A stretch of 64,000 bases of DNA from Agromyces laixinhei. GTDB taxonomy: Bacteria; Actinomycetota; Actinomycetes; Actinomycetales; Microbacteriaceae. The translations under genes were made by a program, and so were the position numbers. The notes beneath the pieces were generated by a model that saw only the letters and a program-made list of their open reading frames with translations, was not told where the DNA came from and did no database searches. Positions 21,537 to 31,546 of this stretch are shown piece after piece. The stretch is taken from the NCBI RefSeq assembly GCF_006337065.1, contig NZ_CP040872.1:2914001-2978000 (forward strand), read 5' to 3'. Within the stretch, counting starts at the first letter, position 1, and every line of letters begins with the position of its first letter.

Positions 21537-24500
21537 GTGCTTGCTGCGATCACCTACCCCGCCGAGCTGCCGGTCTCCCGGCAGCGCGAAGAGATCGCGC
21601 GCGCCATCCGTGAGAACCAGGTCGTCATCGTCGCCGGCGCGACCGGCTCCGGCAAGACCACGCAGCTGCCGAAGATCTGCCTCGAACTCGGCCGCGAGTC
21701 GATCGGCCACACGCAGCCGCGGCGGCTCGCCGCCCGCACGATCGCCGAGCGCATCGCCGAGGAACTCGGCGAAGAGGTCGGCGGGGCCGTCGGCTACCAG
21801 GTGCGGTTCACCGACAAGGCGACCGCATCGACCCGCATCAAGCTGATGACCGACGGCATCCTGCTGAACGAGATGCACCACGACCGGATGCTGCGCCGGT
21901 ACGACACGATCATCATCGACGAGGCGCACGAGCGCAGCCTCAACATCGACTTCCTGCTCGGCTACCTCAAGCAGTTGCTGCCGAAGCGCCCCGACCTGAA
22001 AGTCATCGTCACGAGCGCGACGATCGACCCCGAGAGCTTCGCCAGGCACTTCGCGGATGCATCCGGCGAACCGGCCCCGATCATCGAGGTGTCGGGCCGC
22101 ACGTTCCCCGTCGAGATCCGCTATCGCCCGCTCGTGGCCGAGGACGCGGCGAGCGACGACCCCGACGAGGCCGCCGGCCCCGCACACGGCGGCCGGACCG
22201 CGGCCGACGACAAGGACTACCTGCAGGGCATCATCGAGGCGCTCGACGAGCTCGACCGGGAGTCTCGCGGCGACGTACTGGTCTTCCTCTCCGGCGAGAA
22301 CGAGATCCGCGACGCCGAAGAGGCCGTGCGCGGGCACTACTCGGGACGCGGGGCATCCGTCACCGAGGTGCTGCCGCTCTACGGCCGTCTCTCGGCGGCC
22401 GACCAGCACCGCGTGTTCCAGCCCTCGACCGTCGCCGGGGTCAGGCGCCGGGTGGTACTCGCGACGAACGTCGCCGAGACGAGCCTCACGGTGCCGGGCA
22501 TCAAGTACGTGATCGATGCGGGAACCGCGCGAATCAGCCGCTACTCCGTGCGCTCGAAGGTGCAGCGGTTGCCGATCGAGGCGATCTCGCAGGCCTCGGC
22601 GAACCAGCGCTCTGGCCGGTCGGGCCGCACGAGCGACGGCATCGCGATCCGCCTGTACTCCGAAGAGGACTTCGCGAATCGCGCGGAGTTCACCGAGCCC
22701 GAAGTGCTTCGCACGAATCTCGCGGCGGTCATCCTGCAGATGATCTCGCTCGGCCTCGGCGATATCGAGGCCTTCCCGTTCCTGACGCCGCCCGACGCCC
22801 GCGGTGTGAAAGACGGCGTCGAGCTCCTGCGCGAGCTCGGGGCCGTCGACGCGGCAGGTTCCGGCAACGGGCCGCGACTGACGAAGGTCGGGCGGGCGCT
22901 CGCGAAACTGCCGATCGAGCCCCGATTCGGCCGAATGGTCGTGGAGTCGAAGCAGCACGGGGTGAGCCGCGAGGTGCTCGCGATCGTCGCCGGCCTCACG
23001 ATCCAGGATCCGCGGGAGCGTCCGCTCGAGCGACGCCAGCAGGCCGACGAGCAGCACGCCCGCTTCGCCGATCCGACGAGCGACTTCATCACCCTCCTGA
23101 ACCTCTGGAACCATCTCGAGACGCAGCAGCGCGAGCTCGGTTCGAGCGCGTTCCGGCGCATGTGCAAGAACGAGTTCCTGAACTACCTGCGCGTGCGCGA
23201 GTGGAACGACGTCTACCGGCAGTTGCGACAGATGAGTCGGCCGCTCGGGCTCGTGATCGACGACAGCCCTTCGGCGGGCCCGGGGAAGGGTGTCGACCTC
23301 ATCCACAAGTCGCTGCTGGCGGGCCTGCTCAGCCACATCGGCCTGAAGGACTCCCCTGCGAGCTCGACCCGGTCGGGCACCCGCGGGCCCGCGGCATCCG
23401 GCGGTCGAAAGCCCAAGGGCGAGTACCTCGGTGCCCGGCAGTCGCGCTTCCTGATCTTCCCCGGCTCTGCGCTTGCGAAGAAGCAGCCCGACGCGATCAT
23501 GAGTGCCGAGCTCGTCGAGACGAGCCGGCTCTTCGCGCGCATGAACGCGGCGATCGATCCGGCCTGGGCCGAGCCGCTCGCGGGCTCGCTCGTCAAGCGC
23601 AGCCACAGCGAGCCGCACTGGGAGAAACGCCAGGGAGCCGCCGTCGCGTACGAGAAGGTGACGCTCTACGGTGTGCCGATCGTCGCACGCCGGCGCATCC
23701 AGCTCGCCCGTATCGATCAGCCGTACGCCCGCGAACTCTTCCTCCGGCACGCGCTCGTCGAGGGCGACTGGCCGAGCGACATCCGCCGCGACCGGCTCTT
23801 CGATTTCGATCGGCAGAATCGCAAGCTCCGCGCCGAGCTCGAGGCCGTCGAGGAGCGCAGCCGCCGACGCGACATCCTCTTCGACGACGAGGCCGTCTTG
23901 GAGTTCTACGACGCGCGCATCCCCGCCGACGTCACCTCGACCCGGCTCTTCGAGACCTGGTGGCGCCAAGCGAAACAGGACTCGCCCGAGCTGCTGACGA
24001 TGACGGCCGAAGCGCTCGCCCCCGAAGCCGCGCCCGCGATCGACGAAGACGCGTTCCCGCCGAGTTGGCGACAGGACGACCAGACGTTCGCGCTGCACTA
24101 CCGCTTCGAGCCCGGGGCATCCGACGACGGCGTCACCGTGCAGCTGCCGCTCGTGCTGCTCGCGCGGCTCCGCCGAGAGGGCTTCGACCGGCAGGTGCCG
24201 GGTCTCCGCACCGAACTGGTCACTGCCATGATCAAGGCGCTGCCGAAGGTGATCCGCCGCAACGTCGTGCCCGCGGCCGACTGGGCCGCGAAGATCGTCG
24301 CCGAACTCGGCGAAGCGGATGCCCCGGCGGGGCTGTCGTTCGCAGGCGAGGTCGCCGCCGTGATCACACGTCTCACGCACACGCCCGTGACGGGCGCCGA
24401 CTTCGCGATGGACCGCGTGCCGGCCCATCTGGTGATGTCGTTCCGCGTCGTCGATGGGCGGGGGAAGCAGCTCGCCGTCGGCAAGGACCTCCGGGGGCTC

Positions 24501-25523
24501 CAGGCGCAGCTCGCCGACCGGGCCCGAGATGCCGTGGCCGACACCTTCGCGGGGCCGGCGCGAGGCGAGCGCGGGCGACGCGGCCCGCGGCCCGTCGACA
24601 GTGCCGGCGCGATCACCCCCGGCTCGGTCGCGGCCGCCGGCGAATCGGCGCGCTCCGGCATCGAGCGCAGCGGCCTCACGAGCTGGGACTTCGCCGAACT
24701 GCCCCGCTTCGTCGACACGACCGTCGGCGGCAACCGGGTGCGCGCCTACCCGGCGCTCATCGACGACGGGCCCTCGGTGAGCATCAGGCTGCTCGCGACC
24801 CCCGAGGAGCAGGCGCGGGCCATGCCCGGCGGCATCCGTCGTCTGCTCATGCTCGCGACGCCGTCACCCGTCAACTACGTGCAGCAGCACCTCACGGGCA
24901 ACGAGAAGCTCATCCTCGCGACGAGCCCGTACCCGGCGACGACCGCGCTCTTCTCCGACTGCCTCGTCGCGTGCATCAACGACGTGCTGTACCGCGTGAA
25001 GGATGACGGCATGCTCTTCACGAAGCTCGAGTTCGACACCGTGCGCGATCGCGTCTCGGGTGTGGTCATGGACACCATGTTCGAGACCGTCGGCCTCGTC
25101 GCCAGCACCCTCACCGCGCTCCGCACCGCCGAGAAGACCGTGAAGTCGGCGACGAGCATGGCGCTGCTGCCGGCCCTGAGCGATGCCAAGGAGCAGCTCG
25201 CAGGGCTCGTCTTTCCCGGTTTCGTCTCGCGGACGGGGCTCGAGCGGCTGCGGCACGTGCCGCGCTACCTCGAAGGCGTCACCATGCGCGTCGGCAAGCT
25301 CGCGGGCAACCCGGGTCGCGACCGGGTGTGGATGAACGAGGTGCAGACCGCGCTCGCACGGTTCGCCGACGCGGGCGGCACGATTCCGCCGGCGCCGGAT
25401 GCACCGGCGAACGTCGTGCGCGCGCGCTGGCTCATCGAGGAGCTGCGCATCAGCCTCTTCGCGCAGGAGCTGCGAGCGGCCGAGAGCGTGTCGCTCCAGC
25501 GCATCACGAAGCTCCTCGCCTGA
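21537..25523 (+). CDS. hrpA: ATP-dependent RNA helicase HrpA (DEAH box)
   Basis: The 1,328-residue DEAH-box helicase has Walker A GATGSGKTT (about residues 34-42), motif II DEAHERS (about 127-133), motif III TSATID, and motif VI region QRSGRSGRTSDG (about 360). HA2 and OB-fold regions follow, then a long C-terminal DUF3418 part (ending about 1,310). Length matches bacterial HrpA (about 1,300). It is thought to act on RNA and stalled ribosomes. The GTG at 21537 follows TACGAT by eight bases and GGAGG by three; no upstream start is better. It reads away from the aldo/keto reductase gene. Confidence 0.95.
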   Translation: MLAAITYPAELPVSRQREEIARAIRENQVVIVAGATGSGKTTQLPKICLELGRESIGHTQPRRLAARTIAERIAEELGEEVGGAVGYQVRFTDKATASTRIKLMTDGILLNEMHHDRMLRRYDTIIIDEAHERSLNIDFLLGYLKQLLPKRPDLKVIVTSATIDPESFARHFADASGEPAPIIEVSGRTFPVEIRYRPLVAEDAASDDPDEAAGPAHGGRTAADDKDYLQGIIEALDELDRESRGDVLVFLSGENEIRDAEEAVRGHYSGRGASVTEVLPLYGRLSAADQHRVFQPSTVAGVRRRVVLATNVAETSLTVPGIKYVIDAGTARISRYSVRSKVQRLPIEAISQASANQRSGRSGRTSDGIAIRLYSEEDFANRAEFTEPEVLRTNLAAVILQMISLGLGDIEAFPFLTPPDARGVKDGVELLRELGAVDAAGSGNGPRLTKVGRALAKLPIEPRFGRMVVESKQHGVSREVLAIVAGLTIQDPRERPLERRQQADEQHARFADPTSDFITLLNLWNHLETQQRELGSSAFRRMCKNEFLNYLRVREWNDVYRQLRQMSRPLGLVIDDSPSAGPGKGVDLIHKSLLAGLLSHIGLKDSPASSTRSGTRGPAASGGRKPKGEYLGARQSRFLIFPGSALAKKQPDAIMSAELVETSRLFARMNAAIDPAWAEPLAGSLVKRSHSEPHWEKRQGAAVAYEKVTLYGVPIVARRRIQLARIDQPYARELFLRHALVEGDWPSDIRRDRLFDFDRQNRKLRAELEAVEERSRRRDILFDDEAVLEFYDARIPADVTSTRLFETWWRQAKQDSPELLTMTAEALAPEAAPAIDEDAFPPSWRQDDQTFALHYRFEPGASDDGVTVQLPLVLLARLRREGFDRQVPGLRTELVTAMIKALPKVIRRNVVPAADWAAKIVAELGEADAPAGLSFAGEVAAVITRLTHTPVTGADFAMDRVPAHLVMSFRVVDGRGKQLAVGKDLRGLQAQLADRARDAVADTFAGPARGERGRRGPRPVDSAGAITPGSVAAAGESARSGIERSGLTSWDFAELPRFVDTTVGGNRVRAYPALIDDGPSVSIRLLATPEEQARAMPGGIRRLLMLATPSPVNYVQQHLTGNEKLILATSPYPATTALFSDCLVACINDVLYRVKDDGMLFTKLEFDTVRDRVSGVVMDTMFETVGLVASTLTALRTAEKTVKSATSMALLPALSDAKEQLAGLVFPGFVSRTGLERLRHVPRYLEGVTMRVGKLAGNPGRDRVWMNEVQTALARFADAGGTIPPAPDAPANVVRARWLIEELRISLFAQELRAAESVSLQRITKLLA

Positions 25524-25563
25524 GCGGGCCGGGCCGGGCCGTCCGCGCCGTCGTCCTCGCGGC

Positions 25564-26379
25564 TTACAGCACCTTCGAGAGGAACGCCTGCGTGCGCGCG
25601 TGCTGCGGGTTCGCGAGCACCTCCCGCGGGTCGCCGGTCTCGACGACGACACCGCCGTCCATGAACACGAGCGTGTCGGCGACTTCACGGGCGAAGCCCA
25701 TCTCGTGCGTGACGACGATCATGGTCATGCCGGTCTTCGCGAGTTCCTTCATGACGTCGAGCACCTCGCCGACGAGTTCTGGGTCGAGCGCCGAGGTGGG
25801 CTCGTCGAAGAGCATGAGCTTCGGATCCATCGCGAGTGCCCGCGCGATGGCCACGCGCTGCTGCTGCCCGCCCGAGAGATGTGCGGGGTAGTAGTCGGCG
25901 CGCTCGGCGAGGCCGACTCGGGCGAGCAGCTCATGGGCGCGATCCCTGGCCTTCGACTTCGACACACCCTTGACCTGGACGGGTGCCTCCATGACGTTCT
26001 CGAGTGCGGTCATGTGCGGGAACAGGTTGAAGCGCTGGAACACCATGCCGATGTCGCGACGCTGCTTCGCGGCATCCTTCTGATGCAACTCGTGCAGTCG
26101 ATCACCGACTTCGCGGTAGCCGACGAGGGAACCGTCGACCGAGAGGCGCCCGCTGGAGACCCGCTCGAGGTGGTTGATGCAGCGCAGGAACGTCGACTTG
26201 CCCGAGCCCGAAGGGCCCACAAGGCAGAGCACCTGGCCGCGCCGCACTTCGAGGGAGATGTCTTTCAGCACCTCGTTGGAACCGAAGCTCTTCGAGACGT
26301 GTTCGGCGAGCACCATCGGCGGATGGGACGCCGTTTCGGGCTCGCCCGCGGCCGTCGATGCCGCAGTCTGTTCGCTCAT
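25564..26379 (-). CDS. Polar amino-acid ABC transporter, ATP-binding protein
   Basis: The 271-residue ATPase has Walker [10 protein letters not shown] (about residues 60-68), the Q-loop ([17 protein letters not shown]), signature [15 protein letters not shown], Walker [15 protein letters not shown] and the H-loop in VVTHEMGFA. This is the GlnQ/HisP (PAAT) class, which couples ATP hydrolysis to amino-acid uptake. The start overlaps the permease stop (ATGA at 26376-26379). It is the last gene of a three-gene operon. Confidence 0.95.
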   Translation of the reverse strand: MSEQTAASTAAGEPETASHPPMVLAEHVSKSFGSNEVLKDISLEVRRGQVLCLVGPSGSGKSTFLRCINHLERVSSGRLSVDGSLVGYREVGDRLHELHQKDAAKQRRDIGMVFQRFNLFPHMTALENVMEAPVQVKGVSKSKARDRAHELLARVGLAERADYYPAHLSGGQQQRVAIARALAMDPKLMLFDEPTSALDPELVGEVLDVMKELAKTGMTMIVVTHEMGFAREVADTLVFMDGGVVVETGDPREVLANPQHARTQAFLSKVL

Positions 26380-27368
26380 CGAGCGTCTCCTCCGTGCTTG
26401 GCGGCGATCGCCGCTTCGGCGATCTCTGCGTCGACCGCATTCATCGCGCCGGTGACCGGACCCGGTCCGTTGTCTGGGCGTGCACCGACCCCGCGCGCGA
26501 AGCGCTTCTCGAGGAAGTACTGCCCGACCATCAGGATCGAGGTGATCGCGAGATACCAGATCGACGCGACGATCAGGAGCGGCACGGGTGCGAAGATCGC
26601 GGCCGAGATGTCGCGTGTGCGCGTGTACAGCTCGAGCGTGAACGGTACCGCGGTGACGAGCGAGGTCGTCTTCAGCATCGAGATGACCTCGTTGCCGGTC
26701 GGCGGGATGATCACGCGCATCGCCTGCGGCAGCACGATGCGGCGCATCGACTTGCCCCAGCCCATGCCGAGCGCGGTCGCCGCTTCGCTCTGGCCGTGAT
26801 CGACCGACAGGAGGCCGGCACGCACGATCTCGGCCATATAGGCCGACTCGTTGAGCGCGAGGCCGATGACGGCCAGCCAGAAGGTGTTCAGCAGCGCCGT
26901 CGTCGGGAACGAGATCCACGGCTCCATGAACGGCACACCGAGGTCGATCGAGGTGTAGATCGTCGAGAGCAGGCCCCAGAACACGAGCTGCACGTAGACC
27001 GGGGTGCCGCGGAAGACCCACAGCCAGACCCATGCGATCGCCTTCAGCACGGGGTTCTCCGATTGGCGCATCACCGCGAGGATGACACCCAGCACGACGC
27101 CGATGACCATGGCGAGCACCGTGAGCAGCAGCGTGTACCCGGCCGCTTGCGAGACGCGCTGGTCGAAGACGTACTTGCCGACGGTCGGCCAGTCGAACGC
27201 CGCGCGCTGGGCAGCGTCGATGACGACGACGGCGACGATGGCGAGCAGTACGACGGCGAATGCGACGCGCCACGGATGCTTCACCCGCACGATCTTCGTG
27301 GGAACCTGGCCGGCGGCGGCGCTCGCCGGCGCGGGCGACGCTGCCCGGCCGGACGACGAGTCGTTCAT
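26376..27368 (-). CDS. Polar amino-acid ABC transporter, permease
   Basis: The 330-residue permease has five to six membrane helices and the HisMQ/GlnP pattern: [48 protein letters not shown] (the EAA loop that contacts the ATPase) and [17 protein letters not shown]. It has an extended N-terminal tail of about 40 residues rich in Ala/Pro. Its ATG overlaps the binding-protein stop (TGATG) and its stop overlaps the ATPase start, so the three genes are tightly coupled. Confidence 0.95.
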   Translation of the reverse strand: MNDSSSGRAASPAPASAAAGQVPTKIVRVKHPWRVAFAVVLLAIVAVVVIDAAQRAAFDWPTVGKYVFDQRVSQAAGYTLLLTVLAMVIGVVLGVILAVMRQSENPVLKAIAWVWLWVFRGTPVYVQLVFWGLLSTIYTSIDLGVPFMEPWISFPTTALLNTFWLAVIGLALNESAYMAEIVRAGLLSVDHGQSEAATALGMGWGKSMRRIVLPQAMRVIIPPTGNEVISMLKTTSLVTAVPFTLELYTRTRDISAAIFAPVPLLIVASIWYLAITSILMVGQYFLEKRFARGVGARPDNGPGPVTGAMNAVDAEIAEAAIAAKHGGDAR

Positions 27369-28261
27369 CAGGTGCCCGCGTTGATCTCGATCGTGTCGAC
27401 GGCGCCCGACTCGACACCCCACTCGGCGAGGATGTCACCGTAGGTGCCGTCGTCGATGAGCGACTGCATCGCGGCCTGGATCGCTGCGGAGAGCTCGGAG
27501 CCCTTCGCGACCGGGAAGCCGTACGGTGCAGAGTCGAACACCTCACCGGCCGCCTCGAGCTTTCCGTCGGTCTGCGCGATCGCGTAGCCGGTGACCGGCG
27601 AGTCGGCGCTCATGGCGTCGGCCTGGCCGAGCACCACGGCATTCGCCGCTGCATCCTGCGTGTCGAACGGCGTGATCTCGATCGCCGGCTTTCCGGCGTC
27701 GGTGCACGCCTGGCTCTTCGCGGGGAGTTCATCGGTGTGCTCGTAGGTCGTGGCCTGCACGGCGACCTTCAGACCGCAGGCGTCGTCGGGGTCGACGGTT
27801 GCGCCCGCCGGAGCTGCCCACAGGATGCCGGCGCTGTAGTAGTCGACGAAGTCGACCTGCTTCTGGCGCTCGGCGTTGTCGGTGAAGCTCGACATGCCCA
27901 TGTCCATGGTGCCGCCGGTGATCGACGGGATGATCTTGTCGAAGCTCGCGATCTCGTACTCGATCTCGAGGCCGAGCTTGTCGCCGAGCGCCTCGACGAG
28001 GTCGACGTCCCACCCGATCGGGTTGCCGGCGTCGTCTTTGTACTCGTTCGGCGGATACGCGGCATCGGTGCCGACGCGGAGCACGCCGGCATCGGCGATC
28101 TCGGCCGGCAGCAGGGCGGCAGCGGCCTCGTCGACCTCGATGGCGGAGGCCGAGTCATCGGCCGGCGGTTCGTCGCCGCCGGTCGTGTTGTCGACACAGC
28201 CGGTGAAGAGGAGGACCGCGGCGGCGGCCACGGCGGGGATGAGCAGGCGTCGGGTGTGCAT
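27368..28261 (-). CDS. Polar amino-acid ABC transporter, substrate-binding lipoprotein
   Basis: The 297-residue protein has a type II signal peptide with lipobox LLFTGC (Cys at about 22). The family-3 binding fold follows: [34 protein letters not shown], then [22 protein letters not shown] and a conserved Asp/Ser pocket ([11 protein letters not shown]). It captures a polar amino acid outside the membrane and hands it to the permease. It is the first gene of the operon; an AGAGG Shine-Dalgarno precedes the ATG. Exact substrate unknown. Confidence 0.95.
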   Translation of the reverse strand: MHTRRLLIPAVAAAAVLLFTGCVDNTTGGDEPPADDSASAIEVDEAAAALLPAEIADAGVLRVGTDAAYPPNEYKDDAGNPIGWDVDLVEALGDKLGLEIEYEIASFDKIIPSITGGTMDMGMSSFTDNAERQKQVDFVDYYSAGILWAAPAGATVDPDDACGLKVAVQATTYEHTDELPAKSQACTDAGKPAIEITPFDTQDAAANAVVLGQADAMSADSPVTGYAIAQTDGKLEAAGEVFDSAPYGFPVAKGSELSAAIQAAMQSLIDDGTYGDILAEWGVESGAVDTIEINAGT

Positions 28262-28402
28262 GTGATGACCTCTGTCGTTGCGGTGATGATCGACGACGAA
28301 GAGGATTCGGCCACGTCGCCGCTACAGACCGAGCATATTCCACTCCGGCAGGCGGCATCCGGCGGCGATATCACGATTCGGCCCTCGATAGAGTGAACGA
28401 CC

Positions 28403-29611
28403 GTGGGAAGCTACACCGATCTGCTCAGAACCTCGGGCGTCGCACGCATCATCGCCGCCCAGCTGACCGCGCGGTTCCCGTCGGGCATGCTCTCACTCGC
28501 ATTCCTTCTGCACGTCGAGCAGCAGACGGGCTCGTACGGTGCCGCCGGGCTCGTGCTGGCGTCCACCTCGATCGGTCAGGCCGTCGCCGGGCCGCTCACG
28601 AGCCGGTTGATGGGCCGGCTCGGCATGCGTCCCGTGCTCATCGCGACCCTGGCGGTCTGCGTGACGGCGGTCGTGGCGATCGCCCTGCTGCCGCTCACGG
28701 TGCCGCTCTACATGACGGTCGGGCTGGTCGCCGGTCTCGCGAACCCGCCCGTGCAGCCGGCGGTGCGCACGATCTATCCGAAGATGGTCAACTCCCGCCA
28801 GCTCACTCCCCTCTTCTCGCTCGATGCTTCGGCGCAGGAGATCATCTGGGTCGTCGGGCCCGTGGTCACGACATTCGTCGCAACGCAGATCGGCACCGTC
28901 TGGGCGATCCTCCTCGCAGCCGCGCTCATGGTCGCGGGCGGTGTCTGGTTCATCTCCTCACCCGAGCTCGGCCGGGTGAGGATCCCCCGCTCCAAGCGAC
29001 GCTTCGGCGTCGTGCTCGCTCGACCGGCCGTGCTGCTCGCGACGATCGTCGGCTTCCTGCTGATCGGTGCCACCGCGGCGATCGAGGCGGGGGTCGTCGC
29101 CGTGTTCGGCCACGGCGGCGCCGAAGCGGGCATCGTGCTCGCGATCTTCGCGGGCGGCTCCCTCGCGGGCGGCCTCTTCCTCGGCCATGTTCCGATCGGC
29201 CCGTGGTCGACGGCCCGTCGCATGTTCATCGTGTTCGCCGGCACCGCGCTCGCTGCAGGGCTCATGGACTTCTGGTGGCTCTCGATCACGCTCTTCATCG
29301 CGGGCCTCGGCATCGCTCCTGCGCTCGCAGTGCTCTTCGCGATCGTCTCCGCGAGCGTGAAGTTCTCGGACACCGCAGAGGCCTACGGATGGGTCGGAAC
29401 CGGCCAGCTCATCGGCGCAGCCCTCGGTTCCGCGCTCGCGGGATTCCTCATCGACTCCAGCGGTCCGCAGGGCGCCTTCTGGGCGGCGACCGCGCTCGCC
29501 TTCCTCGGCTTGATCGTGCCGGTGATCGGGCGACGCTGGCATCCTGATCTGCGGGGACGCGACGCGAGCCCGATCCCCGACACCGAGCCCGTGCCCATGC
29601 AGCCGAGCTGA
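28403..29611 (+). CDS. MFS transporter
   Basis: The 402-residue protein has about 12 hydrophobic helices. The MFS loop 2-3 motif appears as SRLMGRLGMRPVLIATLAV. The rest of the fold is regular. Size and lack of long loops fit the small DHA1-like or sugar/drug exporters. Substrate unknown. The GTG start follows TAGAGT by eight bases. It reads divergently from the amino-acid ABC operon and is followed by an aldo/keto reductase 26 bp downstream, which may be co-transcribed. Confidence 0.85.
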   Translation: MGSYTDLLRTSGVARIIAAQLTARFPSGMLSLAFLLHVEQQTGSYGAAGLVLASTSIGQAVAGPLTSRLMGRLGMRPVLIATLAVCVTAVVAIALLPLTVPLYMTVGLVAGLANPPVQPAVRTIYPKMVNSRQLTPLFSLDASAQEIIWVVGPVVTTFVATQIGTVWAILLAAALMVAGGVWFISSPELGRVRIPRSKRRFGVVLARPAVLLATIVGFLLIGATAAIEAGVVAVFGHGGAEAGIVLAIFAGGSLAGGLFLGHVPIGPWSTARRMFIVFAGTALAAGLMDFWWLSITLFIAGLGIAPALAVLFAIVSASVKFSDTAEAYGWVGTGQLIGAALGSALAGFLIDSSGPQGAFWAATALAFLGLIVPVIGRRWHPDLRGRDASPIPDTEPVPMQPS

Positions 29612-29636
29612 CAGAGAGACGGAGAGCGACAGAGAG

Positions 29637-30470
29637 ATGCCACGACCGATCCCACCCGCACCGCAGGTGACGCTTGCCGACGGCTCGGCCATGCCCCAGC
29701 TCGGTTACGGCCTCTACAAGGTGCCGGCGACGGATGCCACCGGCCTCTGCCTCGACGCGATCGACGCGGGTTACCGGCACCTCGACACCGCCGCCTTCTA
29801 CGACAACGAACGCGAGGTCGGCGAGGCGGTTCGCGCCTCGGGCCTGCCACGCGACGAGCTCTTCGTGACGAGCAAGGTGTGGAAGGACGACAACGGCTAC
29901 GACCAGGCGCTCCGGGCCTTCGACGACTCGATGGCGCGCTTCGGCCTCGACGTGCTCGATCTCTTCCTCATCCACTGGCCGGTGCCTTCCACCGACCGAT
30001 ACGTCGACACGTGGCGCGCGCTCATCAGACTGCGCGACGAGGGTCGCGTGCGTTCGATCGGCGTCTCAAACTTCCACGCTCACCACATCGAGCGCCTCGT
30101 CGACGAGACCGGCGAAGCCCCGGTGATCAACCAGATCGAGCTGCATCCCCGGCTCCCGCAGACGGCGCTGCGCGCGTTCCACGCTGCCCGCGGCATCCGC
30201 ACCGAGGCGTGGTCGCCGCTCGCCCGGGGCCGCGTGCTCGGCACGCCCCTCCTCGACGAACTCGCCGCGAAACACGGCCGCACCCCGGCGCAGATCGTGC
30301 TGCGCTGGCACGTGCAGCTCGGCAACGTCGTGATTCCGAAGGCCTCCTCACCCTCGCGCATCCGCGAGAACCTCGACGTCTTCGGTTTCGAGCTCGACGC
30401 AGACGACCTCGCGGCGATCGCCTCGCTCGAGACCGGCGAGCGCACCGGCCGCGATCCCGACGACGACTGA
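29637..30470 (+). CDS. Aldo/keto reductase, second copy
   Basis: The 277-residue enzyme has the full AKR pattern: QLGYGLYKVP, GYRHLDTAAFYDNEREVG, VTSKVWKDD, FLIHWPVPSTDRY, SIGVSNFH, VVIPKASSPSRIRENLDVF, ending in RTGRDPDDD. The Asp-Tyr-Lys-His tetrad is present. It is similar to the copy at 20563-21381, including the acidic end (SHPDD versus RDPDDD), so the two are probably paralogues. It sits directly downstream of the MFS gene. Substrate unknown. Confidence 0.92.
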   Translation: MPRPIPPAPQVTLADGSAMPQLGYGLYKVPATDATGLCLDAIDAGYRHLDTAAFYDNEREVGEAVRASGLPRDELFVTSKVWKDDNGYDQALRAFDDSMARFGLDVLDLFLIHWPVPSTDRYVDTWRALIRLRDEGRVRSIGVSNFHAHHIERLVDETGEAPVINQIELHPRLPQTALRAFHAARGIRTEAWSPLARGRVLGTPLLDELAAKHGRTPAQIVLRWHVQLGNVVIPKASSPSRIRENLDVFGFELDADDLAAIASLETGERTGRDPDDD

Positions 30471-30586
30471 CGTCGACACGCCTGCCGTGCTTTTGAACCC
30501 GTGGTCGCGCGAGCGAAACCGGATCGTGATCTGACTCCCAGCCGGGTTCCAGACATCGGGTTCCGGCCGTGCAATACCGTGTGGCC

Positions 30587-31537
30587 ATGAGACGACGACT
30601 CGCACCGACGGCGGCCGCGGCGGCCGCACTCACCGCACTCCTCCTCGCCGGGTGCTCGGCCGGGCAGGACTCCGCATCGATCGAGCCCGGCTCCATGCCC
30701 CGGGAGGGCGCGCCGGACTCGTCGCAGTCGCTCGACGGCGGAGAAGCCGCGGGCGACGCTGTGAAGTCCGAACGCAGCGTCATCACGACGGGCCGGATCT
30801 CCGTCACCGTCGACGACCCGATCGCATCCGCTGAAGAGGCGGCCGACATCGCCGAGCAGTCGGGCGGGCGCGTCGACAGCCGCAGCGAGACGCCCGGCAC
30901 CGACACGCAGACGCCGAGCGCTCAGCTCGTGCTGCGTGTGCCGGCCGATGAGCTCGACGCCGTCGTCGCCGACCTTCGTGAGCTCGGCGACGTCAACTCG
31001 GTGTCGATGGAGGCCTCCGACGTGACGGCGCAGCGCCAGGACCTTGACGCCCGCATCGAGGCGCTGACCGCCTCCGTCGACCGGCTCCGGGAACTCCTCG
31101 CCACGGCGACGTCGATCACCGACCTCATCGCGATCGAGTCCGAGCTCACGACCCGGCAGGCCGAGCTCGACAGTCTGACCCAGCAGCGCGACTTCCTCGT
31201 CGACCAGGTCGATTACTCGACCCTCAGCGTCGACCTGGTCACGGCGGCCCAGTCACCCGCCGCAGTACCCGGGGACTTCTGGAGCGGCCTCGCCGCCGGT
31301 TGGGGTGCGCTCCTCGTCTTCGGAGCGTGGCTCGGCGTCGCGATCGGCGTGCTGCTGCCGTGGCTCCTCGCGGCGGCCGTCATCGCCGCGATCGTCGTCG
31401 CGATCGTCATGGTGTCGTCGAGACGCCGACGTGCCGCCCGAGCGGATGCCGCGGCATCCGTCGCACCGCCTGCGTCGCCGGCGCCGGTACCGACCCCACC
31501 CGCATCGACCCCGTCGCACGACGCGCCCGAGGCGTAG
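30587..31537 (+). CDS. DUF4349 lipoprotein
   Basis: The 316-residue protein has a lipoprotein signal peptide (lipobox LLLAGC, Cys at about 22). A Ser/Gly-rich linker follows, then the DUF4349 domain (about 55-225) with a central coiled coil of RQDLDARIEALTASVDRLRELL type. A membrane helix pair near residues 230-280 and a Pro/Ala tail follow. DUF4349 proteins are envelope proteins of unknown role. Transcription seems leaderless: TACCGT ends six bases before the ATG. An upstream in-frame GTG at 30569 is less likely. The region 30471-30586 has no gene. Confidence 0.85.
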   Translation: MRRRLAPTAAAAAALTALLLAGCSAGQDSASIEPGSMPREGAPDSSQSLDGGEAAGDAVKSERSVITTGRISVTVDDPIASAEEAADIAEQSGGRVDSRSETPGTDTQTPSAQLVLRVPADELDAVVADLRELGDVNSVSMEASDVTAQRQDLDARIEALTASVDRLRELLATATSITDLIAIESELTTRQAELDSLTQQRDFLVDQVDYSTLSVDLVTAAQSPAAVPGDFWSGLAAGWGALLVFGAWLGVAIGVLLPWLLAAAVIAAIVVAIVMVSSRRRRAARADAAASVAPPASPAPVPTPPASTPSHDAPEA

Positions 31538-31546
31538 TCTGGCGGC

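Noticed and set aside
21513..24428. A 971-codon minus-strand frame opposite hrpA
   Set aside because: GC-rich third positions open long antisense frames; the plus strand has all DEAH helicase motifs.
30471..30586. Possible tRNA-like GGTTC segments before the DUF4349 gene
   Set aside because: Repeated GGGTTC strings do not form a cloverleaf and lack an anticodon arm.
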